From: Geodermatophilus pulveris
GTDB taxonomy: Bacteria > Actinomycetota > Actinomycetes > Mycobacteriales > Geodermatophilaceae
Length of the DNA stretch: 64,000 bases
Assembly (NCBI RefSeq): GCF_900188375.1
Contig: NZ_FZOO01000005.1
Span: 248,001 to 312,000, forward strand
Direction of reading: 5' to 3'
Below the pieces are notes generated by a model. That model did no database searches and was not told where the DNA came from. It was given only the letters and a program-made list of their open reading frames with translations. Below are positions 43,689 through 52,627 of this stretch, one piece after another. Every line of letters starts with the position of its first letter. Within the stretch, counting starts at the first letter, position 1. A program made the position numbers and the translations under genes.

Positions 43689-45104
43689 TCAGAGAGGGGG
43701 ACGGCGCTCGCCGAAGCGGGTCGCCCGCTCGAAGGCGTGGCCGACCTCCAGCACCCGCCGGTCGGCCCGCGGCGGGGCCACCACCTGCAGCCCGACCGGC
43801 AGCCCGTCCGGGGTGAAGCCGCCGGGCACCGAGAGCGCCGGGCACCCGGTCGGGGTGATCAGCGTGCAGGACCGCATCCAGGCCAGGTAGTCCGGCAGCG
43901 GCTCCCCGGCGATCTCCGCCGGGTACTCCAGCTCCACCGGGAAGGGCAGCACCTGCGTCGTCGGCGCCAGCAGCACGTCGTAGCGGTCGAAGAAGCCGAC
44001 GACCCGTTCGTAGAGGGCGGTGTGCGCGAGCTCCGCGCGCGCCACGTCCGCGCCGGTCAGCTCCGCGCCCATCGCGGCGTTCCAGCGGATCGACTCCTTG
44101 AGCCCGTCGGGGTGCCGCCGGGCCAGGTCGCTGAACGTGGCGTCGAACAGCCAGGCCCGCAGCGTGCCGAACACGTCGTCGGCGCCGGAGAGGTCCGGGC
44201 AGTCGGCCTCCACCGTGGCGCCGAGCTCCTCGAACACCGCCACGCTCGCCGACAGCACCGCCGTGACCGCCGGGTCCACCCGCACCCGCCCGCCCAGGTC
44301 CGGCGCCCAGGCCACCCGCAGCCCGTCGAGGCGTTCCGGCAGCGCCGCGGCGAACCGGGCACCGGGGTCGTCGAGGGAGATCGGCACCCGCCGGTCGGGT
44401 CCGGCCAGCGCCGACAGCACCAGCGCGACGTCGGCCACGGTGCGGCCCATCGGGCCCTGCACGGACATCTGCGACCAGCCCATCGGGGCCGGCCACGTGG
44501 GCACCCGGCCCGGCGTGGGCCGCAGCCCGACGACGTTGCAGAACGCCGCCGGGTTGCGCAGTGACCCGCCGAAATCGCTGCCCTCGGCCACCGGCACGAA
44601 CCCGGCCGCCAGCGCCGCGGCGGCGCCGCCGCTGGACCCCCCCGCCGACAGGCCGTGCCGGTGCGGGTTGTGCGTGGCGCCGAACAGCGGGTTGAAGGTG
44701 TGCGAGCCGGCCGCGAACTCCGGGACGTTGGTCTTGCCGACCCGCACCGCGCCGGCCGCGCGCAGCCGGGCGACCACCAGCTCGTCCTCCGCCGGCACGG
44801 TGTCGGCCAGCGGCGAGCCCCAGGTGGTGCGCATCCCGCCGGTGGCGTGCGTGTCCTTGTGCGCCACCGGCAGGCCGTGCAGCGGACCGACGTCCTCACC
44901 CGCGGCCAGCCGGGCGTCGGCGGCGTCCGCCGCCGCGCGAGCACCGTCGGCGTCCAGCGTGACCACCGCGTTGACCTGCCCGTCGAGCCGGTCGATGCGC
45001 TCCAGGCAGGCGTCGGTCAGCTCCCGCGCGGACAGCTGCCGGGAGCGGATCAGTCCCGCCAGCTCGGTCGCGGAGCGCAGGCACAGCTCGTCGGTGGTGG
45101 TCAC
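43689..45104 (-). CDS. Amidase-signature hydrolase
   Basis: A 471-residue amidase-signature enzyme. The catalytic triad region is visible: Lys83 in PVAHKDTHATGG, the cis-Ser in LSAGGSSGGAAAAL and the nucleophile Ser in GSDFGGSLRNPA. The C-terminus GLPVGLQVVAPPRAD is typical. It resembles 6-aminohexanoate-cyclic-dimer hydrolases and GatA-like amidases, but there are no gatB/gatC neighbours, so it is not the tRNA amidotransferase. GTG 45104 is the start. The region upstream holds tandem 86-bp repeats. Confidence 0.9.
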   Translation of the reverse strand: MTTTDELCLRSATELAGLIRSRQLSARELTDACLERIDRLDGQVNAVVTLDADGARAAADAADARLAAGEDVGPLHGLPVAHKDTHATGGMRTTWGSPLADTVPAEDELVVARLRAAGAVRVGKTNVPEFAAGSHTFNPLFGATHNPHRHGLSAGGSSGGAAAALAAGFVPVAEGSDFGGSLRNPAAFCNVVGLRPTPGRVPTWPAPMGWSQMSVQGPMGRTVADVALVLSALAGPDRRVPISLDDPGARFAAALPERLDGLRVAWAPDLGGRVRVDPAVTAVLSASVAVFEELGATVEADCPDLSGADDVFGTLRAWLFDATFSDLARRHPDGLKESIRWNAAMGAELTGADVARAELAHTALYERVVGFFDRYDVLLAPTTQVLPFPVELEYPAEIAGEPLPDYLAWMRSCTLITPTGCPALSVPGGFTPDGLPVGLQVVAPPRADRRVLEVGHAFERATRFGERRPPL

Positions 45105-45127
45105 GACGACATCGTCGTCCTACCGGA

Positions 45128-45412
45128 CGACACCGCCACCGGGAGGCGTCCCCGGCCTGCGCGGAGCCCGCCCGTCGCACCCGCCGGGGACCCTCCGGGC
45201 CCGCCGACGGGCACGACACCGCCACCGGGAGGCGTCCCCGGCCTGCGCGGAGCCCGCCCGTCGCACCCGCCGGGGACCCTCCGGGCCCGCCGACGGGCAC
45301 GACACCGCCACCGGGAGGCGTCCCCGGCCTGCGCGGAGCCCGCCCGTCGCACCCGCCGGGGACCCTCCGGGCCCGCCGACGGGCACGACACCGCCACCGG
45401 GACGCGTCTCGG
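45128..45412. repeat. 86-bp tandem repeat (minisatellite), three exact copies plus a partial
   Basis: Units begin at 45128, 45214 and 45300 and are identical by reading; a fourth starts at 45386 and diverges after about 20 bases. Each unit contains an internal inverted repeat GCCCGTCG/CGACGGGC. The period is not a multiple of three, so the open frames across it are not genes. It fills most of the 466-base gap between the amidase and GAF-ANTAR genes. A TAGTCT box (45437-45442) after it may be the -10 of the GAF-ANTAR gene. Confidence 0.95.
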
Positions 45413-45570
45413 GCCCGTCACCCGACAGACGCGCGTAGTCTGCCCGCAGGCGCCGCCCTGCTGACGCCGACGCCACGTCGAACCAGCGGCGTGCTCAGGA
45501 CGCGCGGGACGCCACGTCGGCCCCCGTGGCCGAGGTCACCCGCCCCGGTGCACCCGACCGGAGGCCTTCC

Positions 45571-46350
45571 GTGGCCATCGACCCACCCGCGAACGCTGCT
45601 GCGGCGCTCGAGACGCTCGGGCGGCTCTCCCTCCGCGAGCTGTCCATGGACGACCTGCTGAGCACCGTCGCCGGCCTGGCCCGGGCGGTGCTGCCCGGCG
45701 AGCCCGAGGCCTCCGTCACCCTGCTCGTCCGGGACCGCCCGACGACGGTGGTGCACACCGGCCCGCTGGCCCTCGACCTCGACGAGTCCCAGTACCAGCA
45801 GGACCAGGGGCCGTGCCTGCACGCCGCCCGCAGCGGCGAGCTCACCGAGATCACCGACACCCGCACCGACCCCCGGTGGCCCGACCACGGGCGTCGCGCG
45901 GCCGAGCGCGGCAGCCTCAGCTCGCTGTCGATCCCGCTGGCCGTCGACGACGACGTGGCCGGGGCGCTGAACGTCTACGCCCGCCGGGCAGCGGCCTTCG
46001 ACGACGCCGCCCGGGCCGCGGCCACCGGCTTCGGCTCGTACGCCGCCGTCGCGGCCGGCAACCTGCACGCCTACCAGCGGGCCCGCAGCCAGGCGGACGA
46101 CCTGCAGGCCGCGCTGGAGTCCCGGGCCGTCATCGACCAGGCCAAGGGCATCCTCATGGAGCGGTACCGGCTCACCGCCGACCAGGCGTTCCAGCTGCTC
46201 ACCAAGGCGTCGATGGGCACCAACCGGAAGCTCCGCACCATCGCCGACGAGCTCGTGCACACCGGTGAGCTCCCCGCCGGGTCGGGGGACGGCGCCGGCC
46301 GGCGACCACGGTCGGGTCGCCCGGCGTCCCGGGCGCCGGGAGACTCCTGA
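45571..46350 (+). CDS. GAF-ANTAR RNA-binding antiterminator
   Basis: A 259-residue regulator. The GAF sensor spans about residues 25-170 (DESQYQQDQGPCLHAARSGE). The C-terminal ANTAR domain is about 190-245 (SRAVIDQAKGILMERYRLT then ADQAFQLLTKASMGTNRKLR). ANTAR proteins bind paired hexaloop hairpins in mRNA leaders and prevent termination. GTG 45571 follows CGGAGG. The last 30 residues are Arg/Gly/Ser-rich and probably disordered. It is convergent with a SpoIIE phosphatase. The signal and RNA targets are unknown. Confidence 0.9.
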   Translation: MAIDPPANAAAALETLGRLSLRELSMDDLLSTVAGLARAVLPGEPEASVTLLVRDRPTTVVHTGPLALDLDESQYQQDQGPCLHAARSGELTEITDTRTDPRWPDHGRRAAERGSLSSLSIPLAVDDDVAGALNVYARRAAAFDDAARAAATGFGSYAAVAAGNLHAYQRARSQADDLQAALESRAVIDQAKGILMERYRLTADQAFQLLTKASMGTNRKLRTIADELVHTGELPAGSGDGAGRRPRSGRPASRAPGDS

Positions 46351-46387
46351 GCAGCCGCCGAGGCCTCCCGGGGGGCTCCGGCGGTCA

Positions 46388-46421
46388 GGCCCCGCCGCTC
46401 CAGACGGAGGGCGGCGGGGCC
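46388..46421. terminator. Bidirectional terminator hairpin
   Basis: GGCCCCGCCGCTCC pairs with GGAGGGCGGCGGGGCC (two bulged bases) around loop AGAC. It sits between the convergent GAF-ANTAR and SpoIIE genes. Confidence 0.75.
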
Positions 46422-46434
46422 GCCCCTCCCGCGG

Positions 46435-49035
46435 TCAGCCGGCCGGCTCGGGCGGGACGACGTCCGGCACGACGTTGGGCCCCGCCTCGGCCGGCCGGGG
46501 CCGGTCCTGGCGGTGCAGCCGGACGGCGACCAGCGCGACGTCGTCCTCGGGCCGCCCGTCGACCAGGCGCTCGAGCACCTCGTCCAGGAGGTCCTCCAGC
46601 GGCAGGTGGACGACGTCGGCCAGCGCCTCGCGCAGCCGCACCAGCCCGGCGTCCAGGTCGGCGTCGCGGCGCTCGACGAGGCCGTCGGTGAACAGCAGCA
46701 CGGTGGCACCGCGGTCGAGGGTGACCACCGACTCCTGCCGCTCCACCTCGTGGTCGACCCCGAGCAGCAGGTCGCCCTTCCAGGCCGCCAGCTCGGCCAC
46801 GCTGCCGTCGGGGTTGATCACCAGCGGCGGCAGGTGGCCGGCGTTGGCCCACCGCATCCGGGTGACGCCGCGGCGGCGCTCGTCCTCGGTCTGCTCGAAG
46901 CGGGCCACCGCGGCGGTGGCCAGCACGCGCGTCTGCAGCACCGCCATGGAGGCGTCCAGCCCGCGCAGCACCTCGACCGGGTTGGCGTCGCTGTAGGTGG
47001 CGATGCCGCGCAGCAGCCCGCGCAGCTGGCCCATGGCCGCGGCCGCCTCGGTGTCGTGGCCGACGACGTCGCCGATGACCAGCATCGTGGCCCCGCTGGG
47101 CTGCAGGAACGCGTCGTACCAGTCACCGCCGACCCGGGCCGCCTCGACCGCGGGCAGGTAGCGGACGGCGATCTCGGCGTGGTCGGGCTCGGGCGGCTCG
47201 GTGAGCAGGCTGCGTTGCAGGCCCTCCGCCAGCTGCTGCTGCTGGGCGTAGAGCCGGGTGTTGTCCAGGGCCAGGCCGGCGCGGTCGGCGACGTCCTGCG
47301 CGGTGGCCTGGTCCTCGCGGGAGAGCACCTCGCCCGGCGCGTAGTACAGGGTCAGCACGCCCAGGGTGCGCCCGCGGCCGCGCAGCGGCAGGCACACCGC
47401 CGACCCCGGGTCCAGGGCGGTGAGCAGCTCGCGCGCCTCCCCGACGGGCAGCAGGGTGGCCACGTCGCGGGCGTCGGCCCGCACCGCCTCGCCGGCCAGC
47501 AGCGCCCGCGCCACCGGCGAGGTGGCCGGCATCGCGTCCAGCCGGACGGCGGCGTAGCGCTCCACCAGCGCCCGGGACGCCGGCTCCGCGTGCCACCAGC
47601 CGACGTCGCGCGGACGCCCCTCGGCGTCGACCACGGTGACGATGCACCACGGGGCCAGCCCCGGGACGAGCAGCCGGGGGAGCCGGCTGGTGGCGGCCTG
47701 CACGTCCAGGGTGCCGGCCAGCTCGGCGCTGACCTGCGCGAGCAGCGCCAGTCGCTGGGCCGACCGCTCGGCCCGGTCCCGCGCCCGCCTGCGGTCGGTG
47801 ACCTCGAGGAAGTACACCGACAGGCCCTCCGGGCTCGGCCACGCGCGCAGCTCGTACCAGCCGTCCAGCGGCGCCGGGTAGTACGCGTCGAAGTTGACCG
47901 GCTGCCCGGTCCGGACGGCGCTGCGGTAGCCGTCCTCGAAGACGCTGTTCACCGTGGCCGGGAACGCCGTCCAGATGACCTGGCCGAGCAGCTCGTCGCG
48001 GTTGCGCCCGAGCAGCCGCTCGGCCTCGGCGTTGACGTGGGTGAAGCGCCACTCGTGGTCCAGCGAGTAGAAGCCGGCCGGCATCGCCTCCAGCACCCGG
48101 CTGACGCGGACGTCCCCGGTGCGGTCCTCGGTGGTGTCGTACGCGGCGCCCAGCAGCCGGGCGGCGGTCCCGTCCGGACCGCCCAGCGCCCGGCCCCGGG
48201 CCTGCACCCAGCGGGTCTCGCCGTCGGGGCGCACCACCCGGTACTCGGCCTCGAAGTCGCCGCAGGCCTCGATGCAGGTGCGCAGCGCCTCACCGACGCG
48301 GGGCAGGTCGTCGGGGTGCAGCCGCCGGTTGAACGCGGTGATGGTGCCGTCGAACTCCGCGGCGGTGTAGCCGAACACCGCCATCAGCGGCTCGTCCCAC
48401 ACCAGCTCGCCGGTGCGCAGGTCCCAGTCGAAGGTGCCCACCCCGCCGGCGTCCATCGCCAGCCGCCAGCGCAGGTGCTGGCGGGCGTACTCGCCGGTGA
48501 GCGCCGCGTACTCCAGCTCGGTGACCACCGAGGCGGCCAACTGGCGCAGCGTGGCGACGTCGGTCTCCGACCACTCCCGCGGCACGGGTCCGAAGACGCA
48601 GAGGGTGCCGACGACGTGGCCCCCTCCGTCGGTGAGCGGCACGCCGAGGTAGGCCACGACCTGCCCGGCCACCACCGTCGGCAGGTGGCCGACCCGCTCG
48701 TCGGCGCGCGCGTCGGAGATGGCGAGGGCACCGGCGGCGGCGGCCAGCGTGCACGGCGTCCGGTCGAGCGCCGTCTCCCGGGTGGCGCTGCCCGGGGGCA
48801 GCCCGGCCGACCCGGCGACGGACTGGACGTCGTCCAGCAGCGAGATCTGCCCGGACGACGCGCCCAGCAGCCGGGCGGCCAGCTCGACCAGCCGGTCGAC
48901 GGCCGGCGAGGCCCCCGGCGCGGTGCGGAGCCGGCGCGCCGCGCGCAGGCGTGAGCCGTCGGTGCGCAGCCCTTCCGCCGCCTGCTCGACCTCGGGCGAG
49001 CGCGCGCCGTCGCGCGGCCGTGGGGAACCGTCCAC
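46435..49035 (-). CDS. GAF-PAS-PAS-GAF-SpoIIE (PP2C) phosphatase
   Basis: An 866-residue sensor phosphatase. Domains in order are GAF (about residues 20-175), PAS (about 190-310), PAS (about 320-430), GAF (about 445-610) and SpoIIE/PP2C (about 625-850). The PP2C part has RVGGDWYDAF, LVIGDVVGHD, LLFTDGLVERRD and PEDDVALVAVRL. GTG 49035 has GGAGAGG 5 bases upstream; an open frame continues to 49146 but lacks such a site. The PAS domains lack the LOV cysteine motif. It probably acts in sigma-factor partner switching. The 159-base gap upstream contains the inverted repeat CGTCAC-CC-GTGACG (49165-49178). Confidence 0.9.
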   Translation of the reverse strand: MDGSPRPRDGARSPEVEQAAEGLRTDGSRLRAARRLRTAPGASPAVDRLVELAARLLGASSGQISLLDDVQSVAGSAGLPPGSATRETALDRTPCTLAAAAGALAISDARADERVGHLPTVVAGQVVAYLGVPLTDGGGHVVGTLCVFGPVPREWSETDVATLRQLAASVVTELEYAALTGEYARQHLRWRLAMDAGGVGTFDWDLRTGELVWDEPLMAVFGYTAAEFDGTITAFNRRLHPDDLPRVGEALRTCIEACGDFEAEYRVVRPDGETRWVQARGRALGGPDGTAARLLGAAYDTTEDRTGDVRVSRVLEAMPAGFYSLDHEWRFTHVNAEAERLLGRNRDELLGQVIWTAFPATVNSVFEDGYRSAVRTGQPVNFDAYYPAPLDGWYELRAWPSPEGLSVYFLEVTDRRRARDRAERSAQRLALLAQVSAELAGTLDVQAATSRLPRLLVPGLAPWCIVTVVDAEGRPRDVGWWHAEPASRALVERYAAVRLDAMPATSPVARALLAGEAVRADARDVATLLPVGEARELLTALDPGSAVCLPLRGRGRTLGVLTLYYAPGEVLSREDQATAQDVADRAGLALDNTRLYAQQQQLAEGLQRSLLTEPPEPDHAEIAVRYLPAVEAARVGGDWYDAFLQPSGATMLVIGDVVGHDTEAAAAMGQLRGLLRGIATYSDANPVEVLRGLDASMAVLQTRVLATAAVARFEQTEDERRRGVTRMRWANAGHLPPLVINPDGSVAELAAWKGDLLLGVDHEVERQESVVTLDRGATVLLFTDGLVERRDADLDAGLVRLREALADVVHLPLEDLLDEVLERLVDGRPEDDVALVAVRLHRQDRPRPAEAGPNVVPDVVPPEPAG

Positions 49036-49194
49036 CGGGACCTCTCCGTCATCGACGCCCGGCCGGGTGTTGCGGAACCGCCGGCGGCCACGCTGTTCGG
49101 GCCCACACGTCCCCGTCGTTATGCCACGCCCTTCGGTGGGGTGCAATGATCCCGACGCAGATCACGTCACCCGTGACGCTGGGTGTCCACGGTC

Positions 49195-49941
49195 TCAACC
49201 GGCGGGAACGACCAGGGTCAGTGCCGTGCCGCCGTCGTGTTCCACGTGCAACCCGGCCCGCCGCAGCAGCGTCCGCAACCGCACGACGTCCCCCGGCTCG
49301 CCGGTCGTGGTGGCCAGCAGGCGGGCGACGCGGCCCTTGTGTGCCTTGTTCGCGTGGCTGACCACGGTCCGCGTGCCGTCCGGGCGCTCGCTGCGGACGT
49401 CGAGGGTCACCGCGCCGGGCACCGGGGCCAGGGCGGCGTAGGCGCCGCTGCGCAGGTCGACCACCAGCTCGTCGACGGCGGCCAGTGCCGGGCCGAGGAC
49501 CGGCCGCCACAGGGCGCGCAGCGGCGGCAGCCCGGGCAGCGCCGAGCCGGCCGACAGCCGGTAGGCCGGGATGCGGTCGGTGCCGCGGACCACGCCGAAC
49601 AGCGCCGACCCGACCGCGAGCCGGCGGTCGGCCCGCGCGCGCTGGGCGCGGGTGAGGGAGCGCACGTCGAGCGCGGCGTGCAGGACGCCGGTGTACCGCT
49701 CCAGCGCGGGCAGCGTCGGGGCGCCGGGCAGCGCGGCGTTGCGGGTGACCTCGTCGTCCTGGGCCTCGGACAGGTCCAGTGCCGTCCGCGCCGCCCGGGG
49801 GTCGCCCGCGAGAGCGACCAGCGCGGCCACCAGCCGGGCGCGGACGTCGGTCAGCCCGGGCCAGGACAGCGCGGCGAGGTCCAGCGGGGCGCCGTCCCCA
49901 CCAGGCGCCTTGGTCTCCGACGGCGGCAGCAGTACGAGCAC
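49195..49941 (-). CDS. yaaA: YaaA-family peroxide stress protein
   Basis: A 248-residue DUF328/YaaA protein. Family features are VLLPPSETKAPGGDG at the start, RTALDLSEAQ, YTGVLHAALD and VVSHANKAHKGRVARLL. E. coli YaaA lowers free iron during peroxide stress and binds DNA. GTG 49941 lies 8 bases after TAGCGT (complement of 49950-49955), a leaderless start. A parS-like sequence with one mismatch (49238-49252) lies within its 3' end. The 225-base gap to the divergent formaldehyde dehydrogenase gene shows no other clear element. Confidence 0.88.
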   Translation of the reverse strand: MLVLLPPSETKAPGGDGAPLDLAALSWPGLTDVRARLVAALVALAGDPRAARTALDLSEAQDDEVTRNAALPGAPTLPALERYTGVLHAALDVRSLTRAQRARADRRLAVGSALFGVVRGTDRIPAYRLSAGSALPGLPPLRALWRPVLGPALAAVDELVVDLRSGAYAALAPVPGAVTLDVRSERPDGTRTVVSHANKAHKGRVARLLATTTGEPGDVVRLRTLLRRAGLHVEHDGGTALTLVVPAG

Positions 49942-50166
49942 GGGGGAGCACGCTACGTGTGCACAGGCCGGGGACGCGCCGGACCGGGGCGTTCCCCGGC
50001 GCCCGATCGGGTGGTGCACACCACACTCTGTGCCTGCCGCCTCCCAGCCTCCGGAGGTCCTGACCAGGCGCGCTCCCGGCGCCCGCGCGGACCCCCCGAG
50101 GGCCGCGGGCGGTGCACACCCACCCGGCCGGCACACCGGTGTGCCGCCGCTGAGAGAGGAGCGTCC

Positions 50167-51387
50167 GTGGCAGGCAACAAGGCGGTCAAGTACATGGGGC
50201 CGGGCAAGGTCGAGGTGGCCGAGCTGGAGTACCCGAAGCTGGAGCTGCAGGACGGGCCGGGCGTCAACCCGGCCAACGTGGGCCGCAAGACCCCGCACGG
50301 GGTCATCCTGCGGACGGTCAGCACGAACATCTGCGGCAGCGACCAGCACATGGTGCGCGGCCGGACGACCGCGCCCGAGGGACTGGTGCTCGGCCACGAG
50401 ATCACCGGTGAGATCGTCGAGAAGGGCTCCGACGTGGAGTTCCTCGAGGTCGGCGACATCGTCAGCGTGCCGTTCAACATCGCCTGCGGCCGCTGCCGCA
50501 ACTGCAAGGAGGGCAAGACCGGCATCTGCCTGAACGTCAACCCCGACCGCCCCGGCTCGGCCTACGGCTACGTCGACATGGGCGGCTGGACCGGCGGCCA
50601 GGCCGAGTACGTGCTGGTCCCCTACGCGGACTGGAACTGCCTGAGGTTCCCCGACCGCGACCAGGCGCTGGCCAAGATCCGCGACCTGACGATGCTCTCG
50701 GACATCTTCCCGACCGGCTACCACGGCTGCGTCACCGCCGGCGTCGGCACCGGGTCGACGGTCTACATCGCCGGCGCGGGCCCGGTCGGGCTCGCCGCGG
50801 CGGCCTCCGCCCAGCTGCTCGGCGCCGCGGTGGTCATCGTCGGGGACCTGGTGCCCGACCGGCTGGCCCAGGCCCGCAGCTTCGGTTGCGAGACCGTCGA
50901 CGTCTCCCAGGGCGACCCCAAGGAGCAGATCGCGCAGATCCTCGGCGAGCCGGAGGTCGACTGCGGCGTGGACGCGGTCGGCTTCGAGGCCCGCGGGCAC
51001 GGGGAGGGCGCCGGGCAGGAGGCCCCGGCGACGGTGCTCAACTCGCTGATGGACATCACGCGGGCCGGCGGCGCGCTCGGCATCCCGGGGCTCTACGTGA
51101 CCGGTGACCCGGGTGCGGTCGACGAGGCCGCGCAGGTGGGCTCGCTGTCGATCCGACTGGGGCTGGGCTGGGCGAAGTCGCACGCCTTCACCACCGGCCA
51201 GTGCCCGGTGATGCGCTACAACCGCCAGCTGATGATGGCGATCCTGCACGACAGGGTGCAGATCGCGAAGGCGGTCAACGCCGAGGTCATCCCGCTGGAG
51301 GACGCGCCGCGCGGCTACGCCGAGTTCGACCAGGGCGCGGCCAAGAAGTACATCCTCGACCCGAACGGCCTCATCCCGGCCGCCTAG
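50167..51387 (+). CDS. fdhA: Glutathione-independent formaldehyde dehydrogenase
   Basis: A 406-residue zinc- and NAD-dependent alcohol-dehydrogenase-family enzyme that oxidises formaldehyde. The catalytic zinc ligands lie in NICGSDQHM and GHEI. The structural zinc cysteines are CGRCRNCKEGKTGIC. The NAD fold is IAGAGPVGLAAAASAQLLGA. The long insertion after PFNIACGRC and the length match Pseudomonas putida FdhA. GTG 50167 has AGAGAGGAG 6 bases upstream. It is monocistronic and convergent with the Spl-like gene. Confidence 0.92.
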   Translation: MAGNKAVKYMGPGKVEVAELEYPKLELQDGPGVNPANVGRKTPHGVILRTVSTNICGSDQHMVRGRTTAPEGLVLGHEITGEIVEKGSDVEFLEVGDIVSVPFNIACGRCRNCKEGKTGICLNVNPDRPGSAYGYVDMGGWTGGQAEYVLVPYADWNCLRFPDRDQALAKIRDLTMLSDIFPTGYHGCVTAGVGTGSTVYIAGAGPVGLAAAASAQLLGAAVVIVGDLVPDRLAQARSFGCETVDVSQGDPKEQIAQILGEPEVDCGVDAVGFEARGHGEGAGQEAPATVLNSLMDITRAGGALGIPGLYVTGDPGAVDEAAQVGSLSIRLGLGWAKSHAFTTGQCPVMRYNRQLMMAILHDRVQIAKAVNAEVIPLEDAPRGYAEFDQGAAKKYILDPNGLIPAA

Positions 51388-51401
51388 CAGCACCAGGGGA
51401 T

Positions 51402-51457
51402 GGCCCCCCTGCAGCGGCCCACCGCGGGCGTGCGAGCGGTGGGAGGCAGGGGGGTCC
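51402..51457. repeat. Dispersed two-stem hairpin element, copy D
   Basis: Outer stem CCCCCCTGC/GCAGGGGGG. Inner stem ACCGC/GCGGT around loop GGGCGTGCGA. It lies between convergent stops, 5 bases from that of the minus-strand Spl-like gene. Confidence 0.8.
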
Positions 51458-51462
51458 TCCTC

Positions 51463-52560
51463 CTAGGTCCAGTAGAGGAGCCGGGCCTGGGGCAGCCGGT
51501 CGGCCAGGGCGGCCTCGAACCAGCCCCGCAGCTCGCCCATCGTCTCCCTCGGGTAGACGTGCTTGACCGAGCCGAACTTCCCGCGCTTGGTGGTGCGCCG
51601 GGCCTCGTCCATCTCCAGCTTCGTGCGCGGGTACCAGTCCAGCAGCGTCTCCTTGCTGCCGGGCGTGAACCGGTGGGTGATGCACTCCACGGTGAGGTCG
51701 GCGCCGGCCGGCAGCGCGGCGGCGGCGGCGTCGAGCAGCTCGCCGTACTCCTCCTGCCAGCCCTCGACCGGCATGATCGGCGCGATGGTCAGCCCCACCG
51801 GGTAGCCGGCGGCGGCGACCGTCGACAGCGCCCGCAGCCGCCCGGGCACCTTGGCCGTCGCGCCCTCGAAGCGGCGGTCGACCGACGCCGCGTTGACCGA
51901 GAACCGCAGCCGGGTGCGCCCGCGGTGCGGCAGGCCGAGCAGGCCGGCGACGTCGTCGAACTTGGTGGTGGCCCGCAGCTGGATCGGGCCGGGCCACTCG
52001 TGCGTGCCGAAGTGCTCGACCATCCGGGCCAGCCCGCTGGTGAGGTGCTCGATGGCCAGCGGGTCGGTGTAGCAGGAGGCCTCGAACGTCGTCCCCTCGC
52101 CGCCGCGCGCGACGGTGCCGGAGGTGACCGAGCCGCGGCCGACGTAGCCGTCCAGGCCGGCGAGCACCTCGTCGAGGTCGGCGAACACCCGGGTGATCGG
52201 CGGGCCGGACAGCGAGCCGGCCAGGTAGCAGTACTGGCAGTGCGCGGGGCAGCCCTCGGCCAGGTCCAGGCGCCAGTCGGCCGAGGGCGCGATCGGCTGC
52301 AGCGCCCGCTTGGAGGCGGGCGGGACGACGAGGGCGAGGGTGTCCTTGGCCGCCATGAACGCCGCGCGGTCGCCGTCCCCGCGCAGGTTGGGCAGCCGGT
52401 CGCCGGGGAGCAGCTCGACGTCGGACACGCCGGCGGCCTCGAGTCGGGCCAGGACGCGCCGCCCGTGCGGCCGCTCGGCCGCCGAGCGGGTGACGAGGAC
52501 CCGCTTCGGGGTCCACAGGCGGGTGGGCGAGAGGGCCCCGGGCAGGGCGGGCGCGGTCAT
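51463..52560 (-). CDS. splB: Spore photoproduct lyase-family radical SAM protein
   Basis: A 365-residue radical SAM enzyme of the spore photoproduct lyase family. The iron-sulfur motif is CPAHCQYC (C-x3-C-x2-C). LAEGCPAHCQYCYLAG and the downstream LRFSVNAASVDRRFEGAT and YPRTKLEMDEARR are family-like. Spl repairs UV thymine dimers of spore DNA using SAM. Endospores are not expected here, so it may repair similar lesions in dormant or dried cells, or have drifted in function. ATG 52560 was chosen; GTG 52575 is a five-codon longer option. Confidence 0.85.
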   Translation of the reverse strand: MTAPALPGALSPTRLWTPKRVLVTRSAAERPHGRRVLARLEAAGVSDVELLPGDRLPNLRGDGDRAAFMAAKDTLALVVPPASKRALQPIAPSADWRLDLAEGCPAHCQYCYLAGSLSGPPITRVFADLDEVLAGLDGYVGRGSVTSGTVARGGEGTTFEASCYTDPLAIEHLTSGLARMVEHFGTHEWPGPIQLRATTKFDDVAGLLGLPHRGRTRLRFSVNAASVDRRFEGATAKVPGRLRALSTVAAAGYPVGLTIAPIMPVEGWQEEYGELLDAAAAALPAGADLTVECITHRFTPGSKETLLDWYPRTKLEMDEARRTTKRGKFGSVKHVYPRETMGELRGWFEAALADRLPQARLLYWT

Positions 52561-52627
52561 CGCCGGGTACAACACCGGCCGGGCACCGTTCCTGCCGGCC
52601 GGCCGGTGAGGTCGGCCACCCGGCGGC

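Noticed and set aside
43689..45104. gatA subunit of tRNA amidotransferase
   Set aside because: There are no gatB or gatC neighbours, and the sequence is closer to stand-alone amidases.
45128..45412. CRISPR array
   Set aside because: The units are contiguous 86-bp direct repeats without spacers, and no cas genes are present.
45120..45476. Open frames across the tandem repeat array
   Set aside because: The 86-bp period shifts the frame in each unit, and the protein is a low-complexity artefact.
49238..49252. Second parS site (TGTTCCACGTGCAAC)
   Set aside because: It breaks the palindrome and lies inside the yaaA coding frame, so chance is more likely.
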